Assembly (NCBI GenBank): GCA_012064415.1
Contig: SSNU01000114.1
Coordinates: 124,001 to 188,000, forward strand
From: Gyrodactylus bullatarudis
Taxonomy: Eukaryota > Platyhelminthes > Monogenea > Gyrodactylidea > Gyrodactylidae
DNA length: 64,000 bases
Reading direction: 5' to 3'
The translations under genes and the position numbers were made by a program. The notes under the pieces are model-generated. The model was not told the origin of the DNA. It did no database searches and saw only the letters and a list, made by a program, of their open reading frames with translations. Shown one piece after another: positions 34,491 through 46,668 of the stretch; the stretch's first letter is position 1, and every line of letters starts with the position of its first letter.

Positions 34491-34599
34491 GTATTTTTAC
34501 GGTGAAGATTTGTTTTATTGATTCAAATAGAGATGAGAGCAGTCTGTTTTCTTCTGGCTTGTTAATCCTTGTTTTTTAAGAAATACTACACCTTTTTCT

Positions 34600-34920
34600 T
34601 CCGTTTCTTCTTCTACAGATAGACCCAGCCAGAAGTCAACATAGTCAGGTAGCAAGCGAACAACGTTATAGTCAATATATGCCGACCAGCTCCTTGAAGA
34701 ACTACTTGGTTCAAAATTAGAGAGTTCAGTTGAAACTAAGAAGATTAAACTGCAATCTCTTTTGAAAAATTTAAATTAGGGATAGCTTTTTAATTCTCAA
34801 ATGCCGATTTCGAAGATTTAAAGCAATCAATTGCTGGTATTTCGGATCATCATCATCAGAGGAAGAAGTCGAATTCGGCTTATTTGGATCATTTTACTGC
34901 GTTATAATCAAAAAATTCAA
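34600..34920 (+). mobile_element. Penelope-like element 5'-ORF fragment
   Basis: From acagatagaccc the sequence encodes QHSQVASEQRYSQYMPTSS and LKNYLVQN, as at 30194-30311. A frame ending near 34904 then reads ADFEDLKQSIAGISDHHH and AYLDHFTAL. It has stops and frameshifts. It starts about 110 nt after the micro-exon gene poly(A) signal. Confidence 0.5.
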
Positions 34921-35305
34921 ATGGTTTGATTTCTAAAAATATTAACGAATTTCTAGTCTCGGGTTATAAAGAAAATCTAGATAACTATATAGAATATATT
35001 TTATTGATCAACAATTTTTCCATTTATTTCGTATTATTTAAAATATTCTCTTTCTTATTATTATTATTTAGATCATTCTTTTCGTGTACATTTGATGGTT
35101 CATGTATTAGCTAGCTTGGATTCTCAATATGAGTACTTTTTATTCAATAATATTCCAACAATTTTTATTCTTAATTTTAGATAGAGTTATCAACAAAGAT
35201 TCAATATTTGGTAATATATAATGGTTCCTCTTGTGTTTTTTTGTGTACAGTTATTTTCTCTAATAAATTTTTTATAATTTTGGTTTGACTCCATCTAAGC
35301 TTGGC

Positions 35306-35344
35306 TCATTCATCAACGTTTCTTGGTTCGATAAATTTGAAAAT
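35306..35344 (-). CDS. Possible terminal exon of the minus-strand exon chain
   Basis: After an AG at 35345-35346 the minus strand reads IFKFIEPRNVDE and stops, in the phase (0) required by the exon at 35806-35961. The acceptor lacks a pyrimidine tract and I see no AATAAA nearby, so this is only a candidate. Confidence 0.2.
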   Translation of the reverse strand: MFKFIEPRNVDE

Positions 35345-35639
35345 CTTGAATTCAAGTATGAAGTTGCAAAAAATATGTTCAATAATACAAGAATTATTAG
35401 GATTACGTTAATATTCTTTGTCAGCTGGAATGAAAATGAAAGGAATTATTTATTGTTATCTCACTATTAAACCTTATTGGGTTATTTCTATCACATATCA
35501 TTTTAGTCTAAGAAAATGCAATCGATTGAATTCTATCTGCTCAAGCTTCATTGAGTGCGATTCTTGAAAAAAAATTTTTTCTGGGACTTTGAGCGTTAAC
35601 GAATCCTAAAAATATCAAGTTTTTTTACATTTGATTCTC

Positions 35640-35770
35640 GTTCTATCTAATAAATAGTGCAGCACCTATACTTACAAAGGTTAAATAGAAATATTTCGCT
35701 CCATTACTAAATAAGACGTTCCTGTGGGATATATTACGAAATATTTCTAGTAACCTCGTTCTATCTGTTT
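35640..35770 (+). repeat. Repeat shared with the window's right end (PLE-associated)
   Basis: agtgcagcacctatac, then ttacaaaggtta and agaaatatttcg, occurs here and at 63920-63985. There it directly follows the 3' end of a Penelope-like element, so it is probably part of that element's terminal repeat. Confidence 0.5.
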
Positions 35771-35805
35771 AGTAGTAGTTTGAGAATAATTTCAATTTTA
35801 CTCAC

Positions 35806-38800
35806 CTTGAGCTTGTTATAAAGAAAATGGGAAATTTCTCTCTGATTACTATTTGTCATCACGTATTTAATTTTGTTCAACATTATCAGACATATTGCTG
35901 CTAAATGGGTGTAAAGACTGTCTTCTAATTGGCCAGCGGCTTCTTCTAAATCATGAGTTATCTGAAAAAAAAATTAGTGTTAATGACCTTTTCTATGACA
36001 TTCTATCACTCTAATCTGATTTTCTCTGCTGGATGACTAGAACCTGAAAAATTCAGTTGAGTTTTGTCCCAATTTGCAGAGAACAAATGATTCTCAATGA
36101 TAGGACTAAACAAAAACTGAAGAGGCCGAAAGAGAAATGATAAGTGAACCCCCCCTTGCCCTAAAAAGAAAAGACCTAATTGGTGGTCTAGTCTGAAGAG
36201 ACCTGGCGAATTACTGTATGACTATCGTTGATCTATTTTTTTGTCAATTTTTGATTCCAATCATTAGTGAATTCAAAAATAAACAAAAATCGAAACTATA
36301 AACTTCTAATGCATGAGTTTATTGTAGTCGAAGTCGAATGAGTGATATGATTACTTTTTCAATGTTTGCTTTAGCTGTTTCATCACTGTCATGACTATTT
36401 TCAGGATGTGTTGAAGTATCTAGGCTGTAATTACGACTGCCATTGCTAATATTACTAGGCAGAGAGGAATTCTTTTGATCTGATGGATTGGGAAATTTCT
36501 TTGATTTCTTCATTCCTTTCCTGTGCACTGAATTTACACAGCGTTGTTGAGGACAATTCTGAGGATAGACTAATTGATCACTGTAGGAGAATTGTTGTTC
36601 TCGCGGGAAATTTTGATTCTCTAAAGTGTTTAAAGAAAATTTAATTTTATCCATTTTTCAGTACCGGATCCATTGGGTTATTTCGAAAAAATGGCCCAAA
36701 AGAAAATTTAAAATTATCTCAAAATCTCTTGTTTGAAAATTATTCAAGTTTACTCCAACTAATTCTGATAATTGTGTTGTTGCAAAGATAATTTGCTTAT
36801 AAATTTATTTTCAATGATATCCGGATAACGTTTTTGTGGCAACTGTCGAATATATATATGTGCCATAATTGGACCGAAACCGCTCAATATTTTGTTGAAC
36901 AGTTTTTTCAGCTCAAACTTGTTAAATGATAGTTATAAATCAAGATTAAAATTTTTTGGAAAAAATTTTATTCGAAATGAACATAGAGATATATAAATAG
37001 GATAAAAGAGGTAAATATGAATAATAATGAAAAATTATATAGTTGATCAAGCCCTGGATGTGTTGAATGATATTCTAACTTTTCCTGGAGATTTGAACAA
37101 CCAGAAAAAAGATTTTGTGATTGAAGCTTCCAAAATATGTCTAAATCCTACTAGTTTTAGATTTAAAAATTTGTTCAAAAATTTGGTTTAGCTATGGGAA
37201 ATCCTCTATCTCCAAAAATAGCGAATATATTTATGACTAGAATAGATAATATGCTTATTAAGGAAATTATGCCAGAATTACTCATAAGGTACTTAGATGA
37301 CTATTTAGTAATAACAAAAGCTACTAATCGACAAATAAGTATAGCTATATCTAAAATAGGAAAAGATAAAATTGACAACAGAAAAAGAGGAAGATAACTC
37401 TCTTAATTTTCTAGATATGAAACTAATGAGAATAGAAACTGAAATCCAAACTCGAGTATACAGAAAACCTACAAACAAAAATATAATTATGAGCTATTAT
37501 TCATATGCACCTCGAAAATATAAGTTAAATACACTGCAAGGGGAAATTTTAAGAACACTAAGATTATGTGATACTGGTTTTTAAGAGAAGATTTAGAGAA
37601 ACTTGTTTTTATTTTTCAAAAAAATGGATATCCAGATAGATTAATAAATATTTTTATTGTTAGTATAAAAGAAAAATTTTATAATAATAATTTTGTTTTT
37701 GATTTTAATAATATTGTTTTAATGGATTTTTTCCAATTGAGTATCGATATATCTCTGATTTAAAAAAATTTTGTATTAAGACTATTTTTAGGTTATCTAA
37801 TAAAATAGGAAATTTTTTAACTGAAAAACAAAAATTAGGCCTAGATGAGATTCAAGGTATTTATAAAATAACTTGCTCATGTCAAAAATCTTACATAGGT
37901 CGAACGGAAAGAAATTTTGAAATTAGATATAAGTAACACAAAAAGGCTATAGAAAAAGTACAGGTAGACAAGTCAGCATTAGCTAAATACTGGGCTGATA
38001 ATCCAGATCATATTATAGATTTTAATGACGTAAGAAGTCTAGGAAACATGAGAAATAAGTATAAAAATATGATTTTGGAGTCTATAGAGATTAAACTAAA
38101 CGAGGTTGTTAATGGTAATAAGACGGATATAAATATTGGAAATCGTTGGTTAGAATTGATTGAAATCTGATTGGTTTAATGTTTTGATTGGACACACAGG
38201 GTTTAAGTATCTTAAGTATTTTGAAAAATCTCACGCCAGAAGAAGAATACGACATGTATTCGAAATATTGTGTGAGTCCTAACTATTTTTATCAGGTAAT
38301 CTAAATGTTTTTTATTCTAATCTTAATTTTAATGTTCTTTCAAGTGATGAATTATATTATCATAGTTATTACTCTAATAATTCTGATTACTATAACAATC
38401 ACTATAATTTTTATAATCCTTATTCTTTAAGAAATACTACACCTTTCTGTCCTTTTTCTTTTTATACAGATAGACCAATACAAGCCAAAATACAACATAG
38501 TCAGGCAGCAAGCGAACAACGTTATTCTATTATATTATTTTGTCTACGATATAGAAGAGATCTAGACTCATAAATTAATCGATGCTTGAATAGCTTACTC
38601 ATTCCGGATTCTGAATCATAGGTTGCATCTGTCCAGTAATGATCCAGTGAATGTTGCATTTGATCATAGTAACAAGCATCATCTGACATTGAATGAACTG
38701 AAGATTGATCGGAAATTTCATAGTCAAAGCCATAGAAACTATCAAAATATTCTGGTTCAAAGTCTTCACTGGGATGCCTTACTGGCATGTGGACTATTAG

Positions 38801-41800
38801 ACAAAATATCAGGTTAATACTACATGTATGCTTTGAACATTTCTTCAATGAACTACATGAATTACGAGAAATTTAATTTGTTATCAGACAAGTTTTGAAA
38901 CCTTCCTAGACAGAAGAAGCAGCAAAAAAGGTGATTTGACTAAAGGTAGATGGCAATTGAAAATTTTATTTGAGATCTTTTCCAAGATTAGATTGAAAGT
39001 GGCCAGAGCTTTTATTAAAACAAAATAGGAATCGACAAAAATAACACTCAATGTGGATCCAATAAGGAATTTTTCAAGCACCACTCAAAATATTGGAAGA
39101 GAACTATTTTTATTTCATCGTCCATTGAATTCATTGTCTGATAAAAAAGTTTGGTATTTTAAGTATTCTATTTTGAAATGAAGATCTTAAAATTGACCAA
39201 TATTGGGCATCGAATCTTCAAATGATAACATAACTGAGTATTAAATTTTTATCCTTGGAAATTTCCTTTCGTTAATATTTTTTACCGTCAAAAGTCCGGT
39301 TATGCTTTTGTATAAATTATTCAATCCAAAAGAGTTGACTTGTAAGAAGCCAGTTTGATTTTTGCTGCTGAATGCCTAAAATCAAATTTCGGCCATCCAA
39401 AAATATCAACATAATTCGAAATATCTTGTGCAATTAGAAAACTTGTAAGACTAAGTATTAAAATTGAAATCTATTCTTACTCGTTAGCTATAGAAATAGA
39501 AATCAAAAACTGAACAGAAATATTTAGAGAGCCTGTCAAATTAAATTAAATTGGAAAAATCAAAAGAATCTGTCAGACCTGATTAATATCAAAAAGGTTT
39601 ATTTTAATTTTAAGAATATTGATCTTTTTGTAAAGTATTCATTTCATAGATAAATGAGCTCACCTCGGTTGGAATACGGACTAAAGTAATGCCCAGGATA
39701 ACTCTGCGGAAGATTGTCAAATGAATTTGTCCTTTTGAAGTATTCATCTCGATTATAGAAAACTTTTTTCCGATTCGGATAAACTGAGTAGCATTTCACT
39801 GGTGGCAAATGAGATTCATTAGATCGAGGCGAGCACATTGGATTCTGGTTCATGTTATAGAGAGAATTGTCAGAGTTTGCAAAATTATTATCTGCATGAA
39901 ACGGAAATCTTCGTGGAATCTGGAAAATTTTTAATTTTACAGATTTATAACTTGAGTAAACTTTCAATTTTGAGTTTCGTGAAAAACTACTTTAAATTTT
40001 TACCAGAATTTACTAAGGAATGTACAGTTGGGTAAAACAAAATTTTATTTTCTCCGAACAATGTTCCATGCCTTAATCAAAAATTGATGTCTTAACTGAG
40101 AAAAACACATTTTGAAAATCAAAATGAAGAATTCTCATGCTCTGATATACAAAAATCCCATATTCCCTAAAATCATCGAAATCTACCTAATTTCCTGGGA
40201 CTTTCTTTCAACAAGTGAAAAAGACTAAATTTTTTATTCAAAATATTGCAGAAACAATTCAAAAATCTTAATTTTGTCCTTTCTCGTAGTGAAATTCATT
40301 GAAAAAATCTTGGCGTGTGTTCAAAAATTGTGATTTTCAATCGAGATTTTGTATATCAGAACAAACTTGAAAACGTATGGTTTAATAGGAAAAAATTCTC
40401 AGTTTTCGATCATCTTCAAAATAAGGCTGGAAAAAGTTGGCCTACTCTAATGTACAGCTATACAATATTCGATACTGTATTCGATGAATTTTACAAATTT
40501 TTTTGAGTTGAAAATTTTGTTGATTTCAAAGTGTGACATTGATCAAGATCACCATGAGATAAGAAATCCGATCATCCCTGTAACAACAATTTCAATTTGA
40601 ACAGATCTCGGATCATTCTAATCTTATCAGATAATTAATAATAATTATAATTATTATTTTCAAGCAGTAAAATCGGTCGAAAATTAGGAGATATACTCTC
40701 ACACGATAATGGGACGTTTCCCATCTACCCAATTCTTGAGAATTTTCATGCTCCGAATCTATTAGTTTAAATCTATCCAGAGATGTAATTTCCTCTTTTA
40801 TTCGACTAGCATTTATCTACATAATAAAAAGCTTAGAAGAAGGAGATTCTCTCAAGTTAATGGACAAGTTTCAAATCATCACTTATATCATGAAGCTTAC
40901 GTTAGCATTCATACAGTAGTGTTTTTCCTAAGAAAACATGGTAATAATAATAATAATCCATTACGAATAGTATTTGCATGGATAGCTTAAATTTTCTTGG
41001 CAGGTAAGAAAAAATAAAATTATCATTCTATAGACAGAAGTAAAATTCTGTTTAAACTCATTAACGAATTTGAAATAATCCTATACGAAGGAGCAGATAT
41101 AGATTGATGTTAGATTGATTGGTCGATAAATGAAACAGCTGATGAATGTATCTACGGATTTTTTCTATTTTTGTTCCTTAAAAGAATTTGATTTACAGGA
41201 CCTGATGTCATACAGGTACGTTTTTTATGAAAGCAAATTTTAAGAATTTCATTGGTTGATAACAGACCTGAAAGAACACCTGTCTGTACACCATAACTAC
41301 TAACTTGTATTTGCTTTTTACAGGAATAATCAATGTTATTTTCAGACAAGCAGTATCTATTACTACTTTCATATCTTTCTTGTCAGATCCAAATCAAGAT
41401 GTTTCAAAAATTCCAATAGAATAGAATGAGAAATTAATGAGGCGTACATAGACTGGTCATTGTATAAAGACTGTTAACTTGCATATTTAATCAGTCAACT
41501 GTCAACATTTTCTATCTCTGATTAAGAATTTCTATCTATTACGTAAGCAATAACAGACTAGTCTATAGCGTAAAGAAGAAGTGAAGCTATTCGATACAAA
41601 GTTGAAAATCTATCCATGAGTTTTTAAAAATTACTAAATTCTATCTAAGAACTTGTTTCATTTTAGTTTTGCAGTTGAATCTCAAATATCAATCGGTTAA
41701 TTTCGATTATAATAAACTTGTTTTGATCTTAAGAAAGGAAAGAAATCATAATCCGGATTTCATAAAACATATTTCTTGTAAAAAACGATAATGGATTCCC

Positions 41801-44800
41801 AAGCTCATATCAACAAAATTCAGTAGCTTTATTGTACTTACATAATCATCTCTATCGTACTTGCAGGAGTTTTGACCTCTCGGAAGGGAATAGCCAGAAC
41901 GATATTTGAAATGATTCCTAATTGCATTACTGTTGATGTTGTTAATTATTGGGACATTGATATTGTTATTACTGGAACTAATTGATGGAAGGCGTGAGCA
42001 ATGTGTAAAGTTACTGTTCCTGCCAATATTTGTTGCTGCGATATTTTTATAGGATGTAGAATTGACACGATTTACGGAATGATATCGGTCATTTTTTACT
42101 GATGAGGGATTCTTCATGGAACTGAAAGGGTTTGAAAAGAAATTAATTTTTCAAAATTCTAACAGAAGCTATTCTTAATGAATTTTGACATTAAACCTAC
42201 TAGCAAAGTGTGGCCACCATAGTCAGGATTCGAACCCGGGTCTTCTACGTTTTGAAGCAACGATTTTAACCACTAGGTTTAATGTCCAAATTTTAGAGAC
42301 TAAAAACACTGTTGTCATTCAATGACATTGAAAATGTAGATTTTATTGTTATGGATCCACCCGCTCTTCTTCTATCGCTGATTTAAAGGGACTGTATCAT
42401 GTTTTCCAATTCCAAGAACATAAACAGATTTGGTTCTCATTTTAACTCCTTTAATCTTTTATCAAAATTAACTGCCTGATTCCTAACAAATCTATGTAGT
42501 TTCCTTAATGAATGTATCTCCCGATGTTTTATTCAAAAGGAATGGTTGATAATAAAAATTACTCCCATTCCAAAAGCCAAAAATTTTTCTGATTACTCTG
42601 ACCTTCGGCCTATATCCTCCCTTATTAATTTTCTATCGATCCTTGATAAGTTCATTACAAACGAAATTGTGTACATCAAAGTTGATCTAGAGTGCAATAT
42701 GTAAATTTCAATAACACTAATAGTAGCTTGAAACGCATTAATTCTGGTTTTCCTCAAGGTTCCACTATCGGTCCCCTTTTTTCAATATTTTTTTCGCTGA
42801 TATTCAGCTCCCTGAGGATAATGAGAGTGTCCTTTTTAAATTCGCTGACGACCCTAAGTTCTTTAAAAACTCCCTAAAAATTTTAAAAATTAACAGAAAC
42901 TTCTGCCTTCTGTATTGATAGAGAAAAACGCCCAAACTAAGACTCAAGGCCTACAAATCCTTAGTCCTGAATAACTTTGATCATCTTCACGAACCTGACT
43001 TATACTCAGGCTCGTGATTTAGAAAGAATCCAAGCTTCTTTCCCATATTGGGTCTATCCAGACCTTGATTCCTACTATGCTCGTATTTTGGTCTCCGGTC
43101 TTGGCCCACAATGGGTTAAAAGGTTAGCTTTTATTGTAAAAAATTTCATTGAATCCTCTTCTATGATCGAGCATGTCTATTCTTTAGAAGAAGTGTATCC
43201 TACAATAAAAACTTTTTTACTATCATCTTTTAACAAGATTAAGGATAAATATGACATAAAGAACTGTGATAACCTTCACTCTAAGTCATATTCGCTCCGA
43301 AATTGACTACTCGATTTCTCTTTTATATCCTGACCTATACTAAAATTCCAGAATGATTTTTGAATAAACTTTTTAGATTCACTACAAAGTTAAAAGTAAA
43401 CTCTAATAGCCATAATTATACCATTTAAAAATTTCTATTTATTGATGTTTCATTAAATGATCCAGATTACTAATTGTTATATTTTATTTTGTACAAATTA
43501 CCTATTTTCTCAATAAAGATTTATTTACTAAAAAAAACCTGTAATTTCTACAGCATTGTGATTATTCAAAACAACTAGTGTGGAATTGGTGTACTGACGA
43601 GCCGCGTCTACATCTGCCATCGTGTATTGAATATTATTTGACTCGCTTATAGAATTGACGCATGCTTATCCGAACTCTAACATCTAGGTGTAAGAAGACA
43701 ATCTCAATCAAGGTTCACATGGATCTAGTAATGACCAGTGACCACACTTTGCTAGTAGATTTAAAGATCGTTGAGATTTGAAACATTTAATCAACGTGCA
43801 AAAGTCTACTTCCCATTTTTAGACTATTTCTACTGCTTGAAAACTAATAGATTAGAGTGATCTGAGATCAGTTGAAATTTACGGTACTTTCAAAAACTGA
43901 ATTGTCATAATCGGTTTCCTTATCTAATGGTAATCTTGTAAAAATAAAATTTTATCTCTCTTAAACCTTAGGATCAACAAAGTTGAAGTAAATGGAAAAA
44001 CTTTGCCAACTTAAAATTTAAAATGTTTCCTTGATGAAAAATTTTGTAAAAATGATAAGTTTCTAAATTCATCGATCTGTAAGTAATTTTTCTAAAAATG
44101 CAAGCTAGCATAGATTTTAAAAACTAGAGAAAATTCTGCTAAAACTCACTTAATTTGTGGTGTTCTGTCTCCGTCATTGGGATAAAGATCGATTTCAGGT
44201 ACAACTGCCAACCTTGATTTCTCAGAAAAGTCTTGATTTGAAGATCCCTCGAGGAAAAGGTCTATTGGCTCATTCGGGTGCATAAAACTTTCTTCCGGAA
44301 TCATAGAGGAGTTCACACAAATCGAATACGGATTCTCCCCAGTAATACCATGGAGACTTGAGGAAAAAGAATTAGCTGGATCCAAGGATTGGTAACCAGA
44401 GTCAAAGGTACTACTTCCTTGAGATGTTTGCTGGGATGAACGTTTATTTAGAATCACGGATTTGTTGCTGCTGAATGAGGTATTGTCTTTTTTGCCGCGT
44501 AAGAAACCTTTGGTCTTGTAACGTGGTGTTTTATTTGAGCTGTTATTCGGATTTGTTGATGTTAAACTTCCTAAGGCTTTTGTTTGCTGAGCTTTTTCCT
44601 CTAACTTTACATCCTCCTTATCCTCATGCATTTGGGATTCTTGGCCTTCTTCGAGACTCTCTGAAGTTAGTTTACTATCGAAGAAAGAGTGTTCAGTACC
44701 AGAGACTTGCGTAAAACTAATTTCAGTAGTTTTATTCAACTGGGAACCTTCAGAGACTGATAGTTTCTTTTCAATCTCCTTTGATACAATGATCTCATCT

Positions 44801-46668
44801 AAGCTATAGTCAAGACTCTGAATTTGTCGAATTACTTTTTGCTTTCTATGGCCTCTTTTCAGTTCCGGAGACTTTGATTTGCCCACTTCGAATGTTGAGG
44901 ATTTCTGGAGAATTGTCTAGATAAAATATTTAAATTTGATTTGCGATTGAGCGTCAAAGTATCTTAATTGGTTAGTAAATAAAATGAATACAACTTGAAT
45001 TAAAAAAGTACTCGGTTTTCACTTGGTAAGAAGGTAAGCAATTTTGTGATTGATTAGATACCTCTAATACATTCCAAAGTAAGTATTTGTTAAAAAAACA
45101 ATAATAAGTATAACTTTGAGAATTCGATACTTTTATTGGCCACAATTAATACAATGTATTAACGTTTGATTCATTAGCTATTTTAAATTGAAAAATTAAA
45201 CTATTTGTATATTGCATTACATGATTAATAACACGGGTGGTTGGAGGGTTGCGATAAATTTTCGCGACAAACTGATTATTGTGTAAAATGTTACGCAGAT
45301 TTCGAATCTGCTTCCAAAAATTTTCAAAGTTGCTCAGTTTTTGAGCAATTAGCGAAAAACCGAAATAGCACAATTTTCATAATTGGGACTTGAATAAACC
45401 AATTTTCGACTTGATCCTTAGACATTTTAGAGTCAAATTTGAAATCATTTGAAAGAGCGTAAAATTTTCTATAAGATGCTTATAAGTTCAAATGTGTTTT
45501 TGGAATGGATCATCGTTAAAATTGGTCTTAAAGTTGAAAAAGGATGAAAAATTAGCGAAAAATGCACTTTTTGTTTTTACTCTTCAACAGGCTATCTTAT
45601 TTTGAGAAAATCTCAAATTTTAATGAGAGAAAGTATGTAAAATTTATTCTTCTATCCAATGATACCTCGCATGGCCAGTTATCTTTTCTGGTTCAAGGTT
45701 TTTTCATAAGTGATTTCACTCAATTTTTCTCGATTCTGATTGATTATAATTAACCTCTTCGAACCTCTAAGAAAGCAGTGATCGCCTAAAATATATGATC
45801 AGGGGTTAAAGCCAAGTTAAAGGCTCTGAGAAATACAATATGTTTTTTTCTTAATAAAGGTATAGACGTGAAACAGAATCACTAATAAACTATTTAAAAT
45901 GCTTTCTTCTTTTGCCAACACTGCTCATGGAAAAGGCTCTTTAAAAATTGGCAATAAAGATAATTTTGATGAAAATATTGATAAAGTGAACATTGAGCAG
46001 TGTTGGATTCAGCTTTTTGATGAAAATATCAGGTCTATTCTTCTGATTATCAATAAACGTTTTTCAAAGATCAAACTCTTATGTCGTACTATTCTCTTAT
46101 CTGATAGGGGTGAGATTATGAAAATATATAAAGGAAGTCGTGTGAAGACAATCACCGTCGAAAAGGATGGATGACAGATGGCTGAGTGTTGATCTAGGTT
46201 TTAATAAATTTTATTATAAAACTTGAATTTTTCATATTTTTATTCGGTTTACTCGTAAGTAGTTTACATAATTTCTAAATTTGTGATGGAGTATTAAATA
46301 ATAAAATAGAAACATATCATTTTCAATTTCTTAAAAAATATTTGGGAGTATTTATTGAGAGTCTACTATAAAGTAATAATTTCTGTGTACACAGAATAGG
46401 ATTGAACTTACTGATTCTTCACGTATGCCGGATGAATTTGAGGTTTGTTGATTGTCCTCATGGGACTGACTGAACGATTCCATTTTGCCATCTTTGTTCT
46501 CTTCATTTCCCGAGAAGATGAGACAGTTTATGGCTTCGTTGTCCCAACTCTTTCGATCAGTTGAGAGATCATCATTCTCCTCAGATGTCACAAAGTTTAA
46601 TTTAACTGATGATTTGCTGTCACTTTCCAAATTCTGGAGCATTTCACAATTGGAAAAATCTGATTCAG
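35806..46668 (-). CDS. Long disordered protein, seven-exon chain (possible junctophilin C-terminal part)
   Basis: Minus-strand exons 46668-46412, 44904-44150, 42121-41842, 39919-39664, 38793-38599, 36620-36355 and 35961-35806 join with matching phases (1, 0, 2, 0, 1, 1, 0) and good GT/AG sites. The product, about 580 residues, is Ser/Asn/Glu-rich and looks intrinsically disordered. Examples are GKSKSPELKRGHRKQKV, TFDSGYQSLDPANSFSSS and RLPSISSSNNNINV. The fifth exon is acidic (SEDFEPEYFDSFYGFDYE). The last recognised exon (ITHDLEEAAGQLEDSLYTHL, AAICLIMLNKIKYV) is helical and the only ordered-looking part. A 48-nt exon at 41267-41220 (VCYQPMKFLKFAFIKN) would also keep the frame. I do not recognise the family. 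The 46668 acceptor phase fits junctophilin exon 57251-57661. It also fits a separate start at ATG 48708 (MEVENQPPSSQTDI). Confidence 0.7.
37160..38175 (+). mobile_element. Penelope-like element: RT palm and GIY-YIG endonuclease, broken
   Basis: The RT portion has FGLAMGNPLSPKIANIFM, IRYLDDYLVI (catalytic YLDD) and NFLDMKL plus VYRKPTNKN. After frameshifts the GIY-YIG domain reads GIYKITCSCQKSYIGRT then ERNFEIRYK, a stop, and HKKAIEKVQVDKSALAKYW, ending near WLELIEI. This order (RT then GIY-YIG) is diagnostic of Penelope-like elements. It lies inside an intron of the minus-strand exon chain (36620/38599). Several stops and frameshifts make it non-functional. Confidence 0.8.
38176..38521 (+). 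mobile_element. Start of a second, tandem Penelope-like copy
   Basis: After the 3' end of the first copy (ttggacacacagggttt) a new open frame of about 90 codons runs through DELYYHSYYSNNSDYYNN, NPYSLRNTTPFCPFSFYTD and QHSQAASEQRY. This is the same N-terminal block as at 30194 and 34618. The shared sequence breaks off at cgttat, 78 nt before exon 38599-38793 of the minus-strand gene. Head-to-tail partial tandem copies are usual for Penelope-like elements. Confidence 0.6.
39920..41841. other. Intron of the minus-strand gene
   Basis: Apart from the candidate 48-nt exon at 41267-41220 I see only A+T-rich sequence, with weak inverted similarity between about 40130-40170 and 40310-40370 (tgatatacaaaatc-like segments). 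Confidence 0.35.
42203..42292 (-). mobile_element. tRNA-like sequence / tRNA-derived SINE head
   Basis: The minus strand has an A-box-like cctagtggttaaaatcg, an anticodon-arm-like region and a perfect B-box ggttcgaatcc in cccgggttcgaatcctg. The acceptor stem is not convincing and there is no clean 7-nt anticodon loop. It is more likely a SINE head or pseudo-tRNA than a working gene. An inverted gacattaaaccta/taggtttaatgtc pair flanks it. Confidence 0.5.
42440..43545 (+). mobile_element. LINE family-2 fragment (RT and 3' end)
   Basis: Degraded RT: ITPIPKAKNFSDYSDLRPIS near 42560, then SGFPQGSTIGPLFS near 42750 and a degraded FADD near 42845. The C-terminal part reads RDLERIQASFPYWVYPDL and ILVSGLGPQWVKRL. 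It ends with aataaagatttattt and a poly(A) tract at about 43540. A stretch of RT between motifs is deleted. Confidence 0.75.
44905..46411. other. Intron with an opposite-strand open frame
   Basis: 45899-46174 (+) is an ATG-initiated 91-codon frame (AHGKGSLKIGNKDNFDE, then CWIQLFDENIRSILL and RGEIMKIYKGSRVK). I recognise no family; it may be a transposon remnant or chance. Nothing else seen. Confidence 0.3.

Larger units (their letters stand above)
42186..43775. mobile_element. Element with inverted ends 'ttaaacctactagcaaagtgtgg', split by a LINE fragment
   Basis: The left end (ttaaacctactagcaaag, 42192) reappears in reverse complement near 43748-43772 (cacactttgctagtag, atttaa). Between them lie a tRNA-like sequence and a LINE family-2 fragment. 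The LINE probably inserted into a pre-existing MITE. It lies in the intron 42122-44149 of the minus-strand gene. Confidence 0.5.

Noticed and set aside
42203..42292. Functional tRNA gene
   Set aside because: Only the A/B promoter boxes are good; the acceptor stem and anticodon loop are not. A SINE or pseudo-tRNA is more likely.
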